64,000 nt of DNA from Tropicibacter sp. Alg240-R139 (GCF_900537075.1 NZ_UNRA01000003.1:411082-475081), one strand, 5' to 3'; counted from the stretch's first letter, positions 1-9,240 are shown. Numbers and translations are program-made. Notes: a model not told the origin generated them from the letters alone.

Positions 1-1
1 G

Positions 2-670
2 AATGACGTTTTGCGTGTGTCGATCCTCCCTGTTGACCCCGATGTTCCGTTCCCATTGAGCTTTGCGACGTTTGAACTGGCATATTTTCTGGAACTTGCG
101 CGCGTTCATACAGCCCGGCCGTTGATCCCTCGGCGTGCAGGTATTCCCGGGGTGCCCGATCAGCGTCAACGCTTGCAGGACTTTGTTGGCGTGCACATCG
201 AACAAACCCAACAAGTCACATTTGATCTGAGTTTGGACGACGCGCACCATCCACTTATCACCGAGAACGAAGATCTGTGGCCCAGTTTCGAAAGGGGATT
301 GCGCGCGCAACTGATTGGACAAGAAAGCCAGAGATCATTTAGCGCGCGCGTGCGAGTGGCCTTGCTGGATCTGCTGCCCAGCGGGCAATCCAACGCGTCG
401 GCTGTCAGCCGTGAGCTCAATGTATCAAAACGAAGCCTTTACCGGTATTTGTCTCATGAAGGACAGAGCTTTCAGAGAGTACTCGACGGCGTCCGAACCG
501 AACTTTCGCTGCAGTACTTGCAGGATGACGAACTGAGTGTCGATGAAATCTCGTACCTCCTGGCGTTCAGCGATCCGAATTCCTTCTATCGGGCTTTTAA
601 AGGGTGGACTGGCCTGACGCCGTTGCAAGCACGAGCGCAACACACCGCGGATCAAATTGGCACGATCTGA
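2..670 (+). CDS. AraC-family transcriptional regulator, 5' truncated by window edge
   Basis: The reading frame is open to the left edge, so the true start lies outside. About 222 residues are visible, against roughly 330 for the OruR/ArgR-like AraC family. The first two thirds look like the end of an arabinose-binding-type sensor domain. The C-terminal 100 residues carry two helix-turn-helix units: ASAVSRELNVSKRSLYRYL, and a second around SVDEISYLLAFSDPNSFYRAF followed by the usual TGLTPLQ. It reads toward the iorAB genes 165 bp downstream, so it is a candidate regulator of them (inference from position). The effector cannot be told. Confidence 0.85.
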   Translation, partial: NDVLRVSILPVDPDVPFPLSFATFELAYFLELARVHTARPLIPRRAGIPGVPDQRQRLQDFVGVHIEQTQQVTFDLSLDDAHHPLITENEDLWPSFERGLRAQLIGQESQRSFSARVRVALLDLLPSGQSNASAVSRELNVSKRSLYRYLSHEGQSFQRVLDGVRTELSLQYLQDDELSVDEISYLLAFSDPNSFYRAFKGWTGLTPLQARAQHTADQIGTI

Positions 671-835
671 AAGATATTTGGCACGATTTGTTTTTGGATT
701 GGCGCCGTAGCGACCCCACGTAAGCCCCTTATCGTCAAGCATTGCGAAACCGCACTGAGTTCGATGTGGTCGGTCGTTATCTTCCACAAGTGATCGAAGT
801 AAAGCTTGGCGTCACCGACAGGAGAGAATTGAAAC

Positions 836-1300
836 ATGACCCTGAACCTCAAGCTGAATGGCCAGACACATCAGGTCGAAGCAGAACCGGGAACGCCATT
901 ACTTTGGGTGATCCGCGATGAATTGAAACTGACGGGAACCAAATTTGGATGCGGTGTCGCGTCTTGTGGTGCATGCACCGTCCATCTGGATGGAGAACCT
1001 GTACGTTCGTGCCAAACATTTATCGAAGATATTGAAGGGGCGGAAATCACGACGATTGAGGTGGTTGACCAAAACCCGGTTGGTGCCGCGGTCCAAGCTG
1101 CCTGGGCCGAACTGGACGTGGTGCAATGCGGTTATTGCCAATCGGGACAGATCATGTCGGCGATTGGTCTGTTGACCGAAAACAGCAAACCCACGTCGGC
1201 AGAAATCGACGATTACATGAACGGCAACGCATGCCGCTGTGCCACGTACCAGCGCATTCGTGCCGCCATCGTTCTTGCATCTGAAAAACTGGAGGCCTGA
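836..1300 (+). CDS. iorA: isoquinoline 1-oxidoreductase-type small subunit, (2Fe-2S)-binding
   Basis: 154 residues, the usual length of the iron-sulfur subunit of xanthine-oxidase-family molybdenum hydroxylases. The plant-type cluster cysteines are C39, C44, C47 and C59 (FGCGVASCGACTVHLDG). The second, helical cluster domain has C98-x2-C101 (CGYCQSG) and C133-x-C135 (NACRCATYQR). It passes electrons from the molybdenum site of the adjacent large subunit. An AGGAGA site lies before the ATG, and the stop is 2 nt from the next start, so the pair is co-translated. The true substrate may be an aldehyde or N-heterocycle other than isoquinoline. Confidence 0.9.
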   Translation: MTLNLKLNGQTHQVEAEPGTPLLWVIRDELKLTGTKFGCGVASCGACTVHLDGEPVRSCQTFIEDIEGAEITTIEVVDQNPVGAAVQAAWAELDVVQCGYCQSGQIMSAIGLLTENSKPTSAEIDDYMNGNACRCATYQRIRAAIVLASEKLEA

Positions 1301-1302
1301 TC

Positions 1303-3483
1303 ATGACCTTAAACACATCTCGTCGTGGTTTTCTGAAAGGGGCCGCTGCTGCCTCGGCCGTTTTGCTCGTCGGAGCGCGCCCAGACGGAGCCCTGGCTGC
1401 GGGTTCTTCAAATGGCGCTAAGCTGAACCCCTTCGTCAAAATTGATGCGGATGGCACTGTGACGGCCATCGTTAAGCATTTCGAAAAAGGTCAGGGGCCA
1501 GCAACCGGCCTGACCACTTTGATTGCCGAAGAGCTGGGCATTTCGATGGAAGATATCGCCTATGAATTCGCGCCTTCTGATCCCGGCACGTACAACAACC
1601 TGCTGTTTGGTCCAGTGCAGGGCACTGGTGGATCGACGGCAATGGCGAACTCATACATGCAGTATCGCCAAGCAGGTGCCGCTGCGCGCGAAATGTTGGT
1701 TCAAGTCGCTGCGAGTGAATGGGGCGTCGATGCCAGCACTCTGGATATCGTGGATGGGCAGGTGACGGATGGCTCAAAGCGAGCCCCGTTGGCAAAGTTT
1801 GTTGCGGCTGCGTCGCAGCTGCCCGCGCCGGAGAACCCACGGCTCAAGGATCCGTCGGAATTCCGTCTGATCGGCAATGCCAAGGTGCAACGCAAGGATA
1901 CGCCGCCCAAGATTAACGGAACGGCAAAATATGCGATGGACCTGCATCTGGACAATCAGATGGTCGCTGCGGTCCTGCGAAGCCCACGCAAAGGTGCGCT
2001 GGTTGCGGGGTTCAGCGACGAGGACGCCAAGGGAATAAAGGGTTACATCCGTTCGGCGGTCCTGCCGAACAAGGCGGGTGTTGCCGTTTATGCCGAACAC
2101 ACCTGGGCTGCGTTCCAGGCGCGGGAGGCTCTAAGTGTTGAATGGGACAACTCGAATGCGGAAATGCGCAGTTCGGACCAAGTTCGCGAGCAACTGATCG
2201 AGGCTGTCAATGCGGACCCGGCCTATGTGCTGACCGAGACCACGGCGTCTAAGGCACAATCGTCGATGGACGGGGCTGCCACAGTGTTGGAAGAGACGTT
2301 CTATTTTCCGTTGCTGGCTCATGCGCCGATGGAACCGCTGACGTGTACGATCGAAGCGACCAGCGCCGGCGGTGTGGTTTTGCACGATGGTTGCCAGTTC
2401 CCCACAGGTCCGCATGGGGCGCTGTCGCAGATCCTGGGCCTACCGATGGACAAGGTGCAGATTAATACAATGTTCGCTGGGGGGTCCTTTGGTCGCCGCG
2501 CAACGCCTGTGGCCGATTATCAGGTCGAAGCAGCGTTGGCCTTTGCCCTGACCGATCGGTCGCGTCCGGTGAAACTTGTGTGGTCGCGTGAAGATGACAT
2601 CACCGGCGGGTTCTACCGTCCGGCAGTGGCGCATCGTGTACGGGTTGGCCTGAACGCGGATGGCGGCATCATGGGCTGGGACCACCGGATTGCGGCGCAA
2701 TCTATTATGAAGGGCACCCCGTTTGAGGCAATGGCGGTGCATAACGGTGTCGATCATTCATCCGTCGAAGGAGTGGCGCAGTCGCCTTATGTGATTCCGC
2801 AACAACACATCGGCCTTACGGATGTTGCACCAGCGACTACCGTTCTGTGGTGGCGCTCGGTTGGGCACTCGCATACCGCCTATGTGGTTGAAAGCATGAT
2901 GGATGCCGCGGCCAAGGCTGCTGGTCGAGATCCGGTGGAGTTCCGCCTGTCCTATCTGACCGGAGATGGTGCGGATCAGACACGCACGGCGGGTGTCCTG
3001 AAACTGGCGGCTGAAAAAGGCAACTGGGGTGCTGCGCCAGAAGGGCGCGATCAGGGAATTGCAGTTCACAAGTCGTTCAATTCCTACGTCGCCGAAGTGG
3101 TCGAAATTTCGCGGGATGAAGATGACTATGTGAAGGTCGAAAAGGTAACCTGTGCTGTGGACTGCGGTGTCGCCGTCAATCCGGATGTGATCAAGGCGCA
3201 GATGGAAGGCGGCATCGGATATGGGATCGGCCACGTTATGCGGGATGAAATCACGCTGACCGAGGGTGTCGTCGACCAGTCGAACTTCCCCGACTACGAG
3301 CCGCTACGGATCGGCGATATCGGCGAAATCGATGTGCACATCGTGGCTTCCAACGAGGCACCGACCGGAGTTGGTGAACCGGGTACACCGCCTTCTGCTC
3401 CGGCCTTGGCCAATGCTATCGCGGTGAACGGCCCTCGTGTGACGGCTCTGCCGATGATCAACAACGGCGTCGACTTCGCCTAA
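1303..3483 (+). CDS. iorB: isoquinoline 1-oxidoreductase-type large subunit (molybdopterin-binding), Tat-exported
   Basis: 726 residues, matching the IorB type in which the two xanthine-dehydrogenase large-subunit halves are fused. A twin-arginine signal (SRRGFLK at residues 6-12, then an alanine-rich stretch) predicts export of the folded complex to the periplasm. Typical cofactor-loop motifs are visible (GGSFGRRATPVADYQVEAA; GVGEPGTPPSAPALANAI near the end, the latter carrying the catalytic-Glu type loop GEPG). No cytochrome c subunit follows here, although relatives often have one. The gene ends at a strong hairpin shared with the convergent cyclase gene. Confidence 0.9.
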   Translation: MTLNTSRRGFLKGAAAASAVLLVGARPDGALAAGSSNGAKLNPFVKIDADGTVTAIVKHFEKGQGPATGLTTLIAEELGISMEDIAYEFAPSDPGTYNNLLFGPVQGTGGSTAMANSYMQYRQAGAAAREMLVQVAASEWGVDASTLDIVDGQVTDGSKRAPLAKFVAAASQLPAPENPRLKDPSEFRLIGNAKVQRKDTPPKINGTAKYAMDLHLDNQMVAAVLRSPRKGALVAGFSDEDAKGIKGYIRSAVLPNKAGVAVYAEHTWAAFQAREALSVEWDNSNAEMRSSDQVREQLIEAVNADPAYVLTETTASKAQSSMDGAATVLEETFYFPLLAHAPMEPLTCTIEATSAGGVVLHDGCQFPTGPHGALSQILGLPMDKVQINTMFAGGSFGRRATPVADYQVEAALAFALTDRSRPVKLVWSREDDITGGFYRPAVAHRVRVGLNADGGIMGWDHRIAAQSIMKGTPFEAMAVHNGVDHSSVEGVAQSPYVIPQQHIGLTDVAPATTVLWWRSVGHSHTAYVVESMMDAAAKAAGRDPVEFRLSYLTGDGADQTRTAGVLKLAAEKGNWGAAPEGRDQGIAVHKSFNSYVAEVVEISRDEDDYVKVEKVTCAVDCGVAVNPDVIKAQMEGGIGYGIGHVMRDEITLTEGVVDQSNFPDYEPLRIGDIGEIDVHIVASNEAPTGVGEPGTPPSAPALANAIAVNGPRVTALPMINNGVDFA

Positions 3484-3494
3484 GCAAGAATAAG

Positions 3495-3520
3495 CGCCCG
3501 CCCCCGAAACGGGGTGGGCG
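3495..3520. terminator. bidirectional hairpin between convergent genes
   Basis: Ten-base-pair stem (CGCCCGCCCC / GGGGTGGGCG) with a six-base loop, placed between iorB and the convergent cyclase gene. No long T run follows on either strand, so termination efficiency is uncertain. Confidence 0.6.
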
Positions 3521-3526
3521 TTTGCG

Positions 3527-5071
3527 TTACGCAGAACGTACTGCAAAGCAAGTCACGGGTTGTGAAACGTTGTGCAGTTCGACATCGCCCAGGGGCTCGC
3601 AATCACCACAGGCCGTCAGGATATCCTTGCTGATCACGATGCGGTGCCCAACGGTTTTTCCGTAATCCCCCAACCGCGCCGCGACGTTGGCCGCATGTCC
3701 TATGACGGTGAAGTCCAACCGCTCTCGCGAGCCGATGTTGCCATAGGTAACACGCCCAAAAGATAGGCCAATCGAGCAATCGCAGCATTCGTCCGGGCAG
3801 TCGATTTCCGGCATTTGACGCACGATTTCATTTGCACTGCTGAGCGCGTTAACCCGTGCAGCCACATCATTGTCGCCCGCCGGGAAAACCGCCAGAACCG
3901 CGTCGCCAATGAACTTGAGCACCTCGCCCCCGTTCTCATGCACGATGTCCGAGATGGTCTCGAAGAATTCATTCAGCAATACGATGTACCGATCCCTGCC
4001 CAAGCGTTCCTCAAGCAGGGTCGAGCCGCGAAGATCGCAAAACATGATGGCGGCGTCGATTTCATCCCCGTCACCTCGGCGGATCTCTCCGCCCAAAACT
4101 CGCGCACCTGAGCGTTTGCCCACATAGGTTTCCAGCAAGGACTGCGCATTTTCGCGCTGCATGAACACCTCATAGAACCGCGCAATCACGACCGAACATT
4201 CAAAGATCAGCCCAAGATTGGCGGTGGTGAACCCGTCGGGGTGGTCGCTGGTTAGGGTCAGAACGTTGGTGCGCCCGTCTGAGAATGGCAGCGGCATGGC
4301 GACATAATCCGTGGCCCCCTTGTCGCGCAGGTCCTCCATGATCGGAAAGCTGTTTTCAGGGTGTTCGTCGTCCAACCGTTGGCGGACACCACCCAGACCG
4401 TTCGACACGTGACGCAACGGGCTATTGGTAAATGCCGGGTGATCATGAATTTCGTAAGTCGGCGCGAACGTGGAAATCTTATCTTCGCCCTTCTCCCAGA
4501 TATAATGTTTGCCCGCGATCAGCGGATGCAGCGACCAGACCAGCACGCCTAAACGGGACACAGCCACGCCATGTTCGGTCATCTTCTCGGCCAGGGCGCG
4601 AGTAAAGTCCTCGGGTGTGTTCAGGGCCCAGGCCCCCCGCAAAAGCCAATCGATCAACGGCCCGCTGATGTTGTCATCGCTGGTAGAGCGCAGCGCATTC
4701 TCACCCAAATCAATGTGAGTGTAGCTTTGCTGGGCAAAGCCGATGTGCCCTTGGATTCCGGCACTTTCGGGCAGCGCGTTTTCATATGCCCAAATGGAAT
4801 TCGACAATCGTTCTCCATCGATTTCAATGTCGCGATAAGTGGCGGTGCCTTTGAACGGGCAAAAGGTTTGCAGGTCGGTCGCCGCGCTCATATCGATGCA
4901 GACGTCTTCACTTGGGAAATAGATCGTAGGGGGGAGGCGGGTTTCATACATCACCTTGGCCCGCTCGCTCGAGGCAAGTTTTACCCCGTTGCGAAACAAT
5001 TCGACCCGGCCCGAAAGCGGTTCAATGTCGATGGAATACCCCTGGACCTGCGGGGACGTATGGACGTTCAT
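3527..5071 (-). CDS. DUF427 domain / class III adenylate-guanylate cyclase fusion
   Basis: 514 residues from an ATG at 5071, preceded by GGAGG 11 nt upstream. A longer frame to 5140 exists but adds a Cys/Pro-rich stretch without a ribosome site. Residues about 12-110 resemble DUF427 (PPTIYFPSEDVC, TFCPFKGTATYRD). A central GAF-like linker of about 200 residues follows. Residues 339-514 form a class III cyclase catalytic domain: the metal aspartates are D346 (FCDLRGST) and D390 (KFIGDAVLAVF). No membrane segment is seen, so it is a predicted soluble cAMP (or cGMP) producer. DUF427 fused to a cyclase is an uncommon architecture; the N-terminal part may sense a small ligand (inference). Confidence 0.88.
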   Translation of the reverse strand: MNVHTSPQVQGYSIDIEPLSGRVELFRNGVKLASSERAKVMYETRLPPTIYFPSEDVCIDMSAATDLQTFCPFKGTATYRDIEIDGERLSNSIWAYENALPESAGIQGHIGFAQQSYTHIDLGENALRSTSDDNISGPLIDWLLRGAWALNTPEDFTRALAEKMTEHGVAVSRLGVLVWSLHPLIAGKHYIWEKGEDKISTFAPTYEIHDHPAFTNSPLRHVSNGLGGVRQRLDDEHPENSFPIMEDLRDKGATDYVAMPLPFSDGRTNVLTLTSDHPDGFTTANLGLIFECSVVIARFYEVFMQRENAQSLLETYVGKRSGARVLGGEIRRGDGDEIDAAIMFCDLRGSTLLEERLGRDRYIVLLNEFFETISDIVHENGGEVLKFIGDAVLAVFPAGDNDVAARVNALSSANEIVRQMPEIDCPDECCDCSIGLSFGRVTYGNIGSRERLDFTVIGHAANVAARLGDYGKTVGHRIVISKDILTACGDCEPLGDVELHNVSQPVTCFAVRSA

Positions 5072-5215
5072 GGGACACCAAGCCTCCGTCTTTTTTGCGC
5101 AGATGTCTATTAGGATGGGGGGTAAAGGGCTGCATTCCAAGAGGGGCGTGGAAATTCAGCCATTTGGTTTGTACGGTTTAAGGTGGCATTCTGCGCCGGT
5201 GGTCAGGAGTTTGAT

Positions 5216-5482
5216 ATGGTTCGCGGTATTTGGGTGGTTTTGGTTCTTTGTGCATTGCCTGCCTGGGGGCAGTCGGGAAAGCCTCTGACGCGGAATGAAT
5301 GCATCTGCGTCGCGGCTTGTGCGTTTCAAGGGACGCCCATCAGCCCTCCAGGAGCTGCGCAATGCCCACCAATCCATGACGAACTGATCTATGACAACAT
5401 GGCCAGATGTTCCTGTGGGGCTCAGACACAGTCAACCACGCGAACAAAACACGATCCGCAGCGGACGTCCCCTAACCACTGA
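5216..5482 (+). CDS. small Cys-rich secreted protein, unknown function
   Basis: 88 residues from the ATG at 5216, which has AGGAG six nt upstream; an upstream in-frame codon lacks such a site. The N-terminus is a clear signal peptide (MVRGIWVVLVLCALPAWGQ). The mature part holds about six cysteines in a short span (NECICVAACAFQG, AQCPP, ARCSCGAQ) and then a polar tail. Divergent from the DUF427/cyclase gene. I do not recognise a family. The tail ends near the repeat element, so the last residues may be poorly conserved. Confidence 0.6.
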   Translation: MVRGIWVVLVLCALPAWGQSGKPLTRNECICVAACAFQGTPISPPGAAQCPPIHDELIYDNMARCSCGAQTQSTTRTKHDPQRTSPNH

Positions 5483-5507
5483 CGTCGTGGCGAGATATGC
5501 TCCGTTT

Positions 5508-5573
5508 GGCGGGAGCACTCCAGCCCAACGGGAGGAGGTGCCGACGAAGTCGGGATCGCTCGGGTGCGGGAGC
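5508..5573. repeat. dispersed structured repeat, copy D (shortened and rearranged)
   Basis: Contains the P2 hairpin CCGAC-gaa-GTCGG (5541-5553), the CGATCGCTCGGGTGCGGGAGC-like end (in reverse orientation to copy A), and a CCCAACGGGAGGAGGTG segment in the orientation of copy A. Both ends read GCGGGAGC in the same direction, whereas the full copies have them inverted, so one half appears inverted or deleted. It lies between convergent genes, as do the other four copies. Confidence 0.75.
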
Positions 5574-5616
5574 TCTACGAGTAAAAGTATGTCGAGAAAT
5601 ACGGACCAACCACACG

Positions 5617-6318
5617 TCACACCATCTGGATGACGTCCTTTTCGATGGACAGCATATAACCGCGTCGCGCGATGTTTTTGACCAACAGTTCGCTCACCAT
5701 CTGATTGCCAAGCGTGTCACGCAGTCGTTTGATCCGTGTCGCGCCCGCCGCCTCTTCGCAATCAGTGGCATCCTTGCCTGAAATCACCGCTTCGATCTGG
5801 GCACCCGACAACACATCGTCGTCCATGCGGGCCTCGGCCAGAACCGACAGGGTTTCGATTGCTGCTGCGGTCAGTTTGAAATCCATGTTATTCAGGTAAA
5901 CCGTATTTTCTTCGCGGCTGATCAGCAGGGACGTAACCTGAATGCCCGAACGTTCAATCTGCGCCATGCGTCGGTTCATGGTGACCAGCATCACCAGAAA
6001 CGCCAATGCCGCGATCATCATCGTACTGGCAAAAACCAGCAGCACAAAGATCACCATGCGATAACTGGTCAGCGTGTCGGAAAAAGCGGTGCCGGATTGC
6101 GCCAGAATCTCGAGAAGTTTGATCTCGGCCTGAGTGGTCAGGTCATTGTCGATGAATACCTGCTCGACCCGCGCATTAAAGGCGTTTGCGTCCGGCAGAG
6201 TCAGGAGCAGAAAAACGGCCGCTGTCGCAAGGATGACGACAATCGCGGCAATCCCGATCCCGACAAGTCGCGTGCCGGACCGGCGGGCTTCAGAAACGGA
6301 GATAGAATTGCCCAGCAT
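5617..6318 (-). CDS. membrane-anchored winged-helix transcriptional regulator
   Basis: 233 residues from the ATG at 6318, preceded by AGGAAAGG; a TTG 33 nt upstream is less likely. Two hydrophobic helices at about residues 17-40 and 88-113 enclose a loop of about 47 residues, predicted periplasmic. The C-terminal part (about 140-228) resembles the OmpR/PhoB-type winged helix (LTAAAIETLSVLAEA, TRIKRLRDTLG, VKNIARRGYML). This places the DNA-binding domain after the membrane hairpin, opposite to CadC/ToxR. Its start overlaps the end of the upstream small secreted protein gene by 29 nt, so the two are one operon. Twin palindromes upstream of that operon may be its own operator (inference). Confidence 0.78.
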   Translation of the reverse strand: MLGNSISVSEARRSGTRLVGIGIAAIVVILATAAVFLLLTLPDANAFNARVEQVFIDNDLTTQAEIKLLEILAQSGTAFSDTLTSYRMVIFVLLVFASTMMIAALAFLVMLVTMNRRMAQIERSGIQVTSLLISREENTVYLNNMDFKLTAAAIETLSVLAEARMDDDVLSGAQIEAVISGKDATDCEEAAGATRIKRLRDTLGNQMVSELLVKNIARRGYMLSIEKDVIQMV

Positions 6319-6577
6319 CCGCTTTCCTTTCCTGAAGGCCTTCAGGGCCAAAGACTGAAATAACGTTCAGCAGGGTCCATCCCGCCGCCTGCAGCCGTGC
6401 CGACACCTCGGCACTGGCTTGTCCCGCAGAACAGGCCGTGACCTGGATCACGCCATAATGCAGGCGCAGGGGGCTGTCCTGTTTGGCCTTGTAATCGGCA
6501 TAGCACTCGGCCGCAGCATGACTAGGAGAGGCCGCAATCAGGGCGGCCACCGTCGCGATTTTCAAGATCTGTTTCAT
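6290..6577 (-). CDS. small secreted protein of unknown function
   Basis: 95 residues starting at MKQILKIATVAALIAASPSHA, a standard signal peptide. The mature part is about 74 residues with two cysteines (CYADYKAKQ and VTACSAGQ) that could form a disulfide. An AGGA site lies nine nt before the ATG. The 3' end overlaps the membrane winged-helix regulator gene. Co-expression suggests it could be the periplasmic partner of that regulator's loop, but nothing in the sequence proves this. Family not recognised. Confidence 0.72.
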   Translation of the reverse strand: MKQILKIATVAALIAASPSHAAAECYADYKAKQDSPLRLHYGVIQVTACSAGQASAEVSARLQAAGWTLLNVISVFGPEGLQERKADAGQFYLRF

Positions 6578-6603
6578 GGCTCTTATCCTGCGTGTTTGCG
6601 CGC

Positions 6604-6650
6604 GGTTATTCAATAACCACAGGACTTTGAGGGCCGGGTTATTCGATAAC
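6604..6650. promoter_or_regulatory. twin palindromic operator candidates
   Basis: A perfect palindrome GGTTATTcAATAACC at 6604-6618 and a near copy GGTTATTCGATAAC at 6637-6650. Their centres are about 33 bp apart, close to three helical turns. They lie 27-73 bp upstream of the minus-strand operon that encodes the membrane winged-helix regulator. Likely a dimer-binding operator pair; the cognate protein is unproven. Confidence 0.6.
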
Positions 6651-6752
6651 AATGCGGCGATATTGCCTGTCTAAGCGGGTTCGACCCAGTGTCAGAACAT
6701 CAAAGACGCCCAACCTCGTGGGCCACCCCATGACCTCGAAAGGAAGTCACTC

Positions 6753-7205
6753 ATGCACCGCAAGTTCATAGCCTTCATCGTTGCCACCGCCATCGCAATC
6801 ACTGGTCTGTCCGCCGCTCCCGCCAAAGCAGGCGACGCTGAGAGGATTTTGGGAGGGCTGGCCGCTATCGCCCTGTTTGGCGCGGCGGTGCACCACTACG
6901 ACAAAAAGAACAAGCGCGAGCGGGTTGCGCGGCAGCACAGTCATTATCAGCAAGTTGCCCCGCGTCCTTTGCCGCCGCGTATCTCGCGATATGATCTGCC
7001 ATCGCAGTGCCTGAAACAGATGCGTGGCTATCCCGGCAACCAACCGCTGCTGAAACCCAAGTGCCTTCAGAAACACTACGGCCACGCTAACAGCCTGCCG
7101 CAAATGTGCCGCATCTCGTTCTGGAACGGCAAGCGCAACAAGCAGGCGTATGAGCCGCGCTGCTTGCGTCAGCAGGGGTACCGGGTGGTTCACAATCAAT
7201 ACTGA
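6753..7205 (+). CDS. secreted basic protein of unknown function
   Basis: 150 residues with a signal peptide (MHRKFIAFIVATAIAITGLSAAPAKA) and an AAAGGAAG ribosome site. A short hydrophobic stretch (ILGGLAAIALFGAAVHHY) follows the cleavage site, then a His/Lys/Arg-rich mature part with four cysteines (SQCLKQM, PKCLQKH, QMCRISF, PRCLRQQ). The regular Cys spacing suggests a small disulfide-stabilised fold. Family not recognised; two hairpins follow the stop codon. Confidence 0.75.
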   Translation: MHRKFIAFIVATAIAITGLSAAPAKAGDAERILGGLAAIALFGAAVHHYDKKNKRERVARQHSHYQQVAPRPLPPRISRYDLPSQCLKQMRGYPGNQPLLKPKCLQKHYGHANSLPQMCRISFWNGKRNKQAYEPRCLRQQGYRVVHNQY

Positions 7206-7224
7206 ACCAAGTCGAGCAGGGAGA

Positions 7225-7245
7225 GCGCCGCACAAAAAGCGGCGC
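7225..7245 (+). terminator. hairpin downstream of secreted protein gene
   Basis: Seven-base-pair stem GCGCCGC / GCGGCGC around an A-rich loop. No T run follows; probably an accessory 3' stabiliser of the messenger RNA before the true terminator at 7253. Confidence 0.45.
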
Positions 7246-7252
7246 CAGACCG

Positions 7253-7280
7253 GGGAGAGAGGGCAACCTCTCTCCCTTTT
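7253..7280 (+). terminator. intrinsic terminator
   Basis: Ten-base-pair stem GGGAGAGAGG / CCTCTCTCCC with a four-base loop followed by TTTT. It closes the transcript of the secreted basic protein and lies just before rnhB. Confidence 0.75.
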
Positions 7281-7319
7281 GGCTTGCTTTTGTGGGGCAG
7301 ACGAGATTTGCCCGTCGCC

Positions 7320-7937
7320 ATGACACAGCCAGATTATGAAATTGAGCGGGCGCTGCGTGCCCAAGGGTACGTGCGGATTGCGGGGGTGGATGAGGTCGGG
7401 CGTGGTCCCTTGGCAGGGCCTGTGACGGCGGCTGCAGTGATCCTGAACCCTGATGACATCCCCGAGGGGTTGAACGATTCAAAAAAACTGACCGCCAAGC
7501 GGCGTGAGGCGTTGAAGGACGCGATCCATGCACGGGCAGAGGTGTCTATCGCCCATGCCACGGTGGAAGAGATTGATCGAATCAACATCCTCAAAGCCTC
7601 TCATTTGGCGATGGAACGGGCAGTGGCGGAGCTGAATCCGCCCCCCGATTACCTGCTGATCGATGGAAATCTGATTCCCCAAGGCCTGCGGACTCGATCC
7701 GAGGCTGTGGTCAAGGGTGACGGCCGATCAGTGTCCATTGCGGCGGCATCAATTGTGGCCAAAATATGTCGAGATCGTGTCATGGTGGATTTGGCGCAAC
7801 AGCATCCCGGTTATGGGTGGGAAACGAACGCGGGATATCCGTCAAAAAAGCACCGCGAGGCACTGCTAAAAATTGGCGTCACCCCACATCATAGGCGTTC
7901 GTTCAAGCCGGTGCACAATATCTTGTATCAAGAGTAA
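7320..7937 (+). CDS. rnhB: ribonuclease HII
   Basis: 205 residues from the ATG at 7320. It cuts the RNA strand of RNA-DNA hybrids, including single ribonucleotides left by replication. The type 2 motif GVDEVGRGPLAGPV carries D24 and E25; the third acid is D115 in LLIDGN. Other family signatures include NDSKKLTAKRRE and GDGRSVSIAAASIVAKICRD. An upstream TTG at 7284 would overlap the terminator region, so the ATG is preferred. It sits directly ahead of ccrM, a pairing of replication-linked genes common in alphaproteobacteria. Confidence 0.95.
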   Translation: MTQPDYEIERALRAQGYVRIAGVDEVGRGPLAGPVTAAAVILNPDDIPEGLNDSKKLTAKRREALKDAIHARAEVSIAHATVEEIDRINILKASHLAMERAVAELNPPPDYLLIDGNLIPQGLRTRSEAVVKGDGRSVSIAAASIVAKICRDRVMVDLAQQHPGYGWETNAGYPSKKHREALLKIGVTPHHRRSFKPVHNILYQE

Positions 7938-7950
7938 ATCATAACCTCAT

Positions 7951-7989
7951 GATTCAAAAAAGAAATTGACCCGGAATCCGGTTTGACTC
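7951..7989 (+). promoter_or_regulatory. cluster of three GANTC sites in the ccrM leader/promoter
   Basis: GATTC at 7951-7955, GAATC at 7974-7978 and GACTC at 7985-7989 fall within 39 bp upstream of ccrM. TTGACC at 7966 and TTGACT at 7983 are possible -35 boxes, and a TTAACC at 7999 could be a CtrA half-site. GANTC is the sequence CcrM methylates, so the promoter's methylation state can feed back on its own gene, as known for Caulobacter. Confidence 0.65.
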
Positions 7990-8002
7990 ATCTTTAGGTT
8001 AA

Positions 8003-9148
<1,146 letters not shown>

Positions 9149-9209
9149 CCATACAACAGACCAAGAATACCGCCGGTGCCTGTGGCCTGACACATGGCAC
9201 TAAACCTTG

Positions 9210-9240
9210 CCCCGCCGATCTCGGCGGGGTTTTTTCTTTT
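9210..9240 (+). terminator. intrinsic terminator of ccrM
   Basis: GC stem CCCCGCC / GGCGGGG with a short loop at 9210-9229, followed by TTTTTTCTTTT. A textbook rho-independent terminator. Confidence 0.9.
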
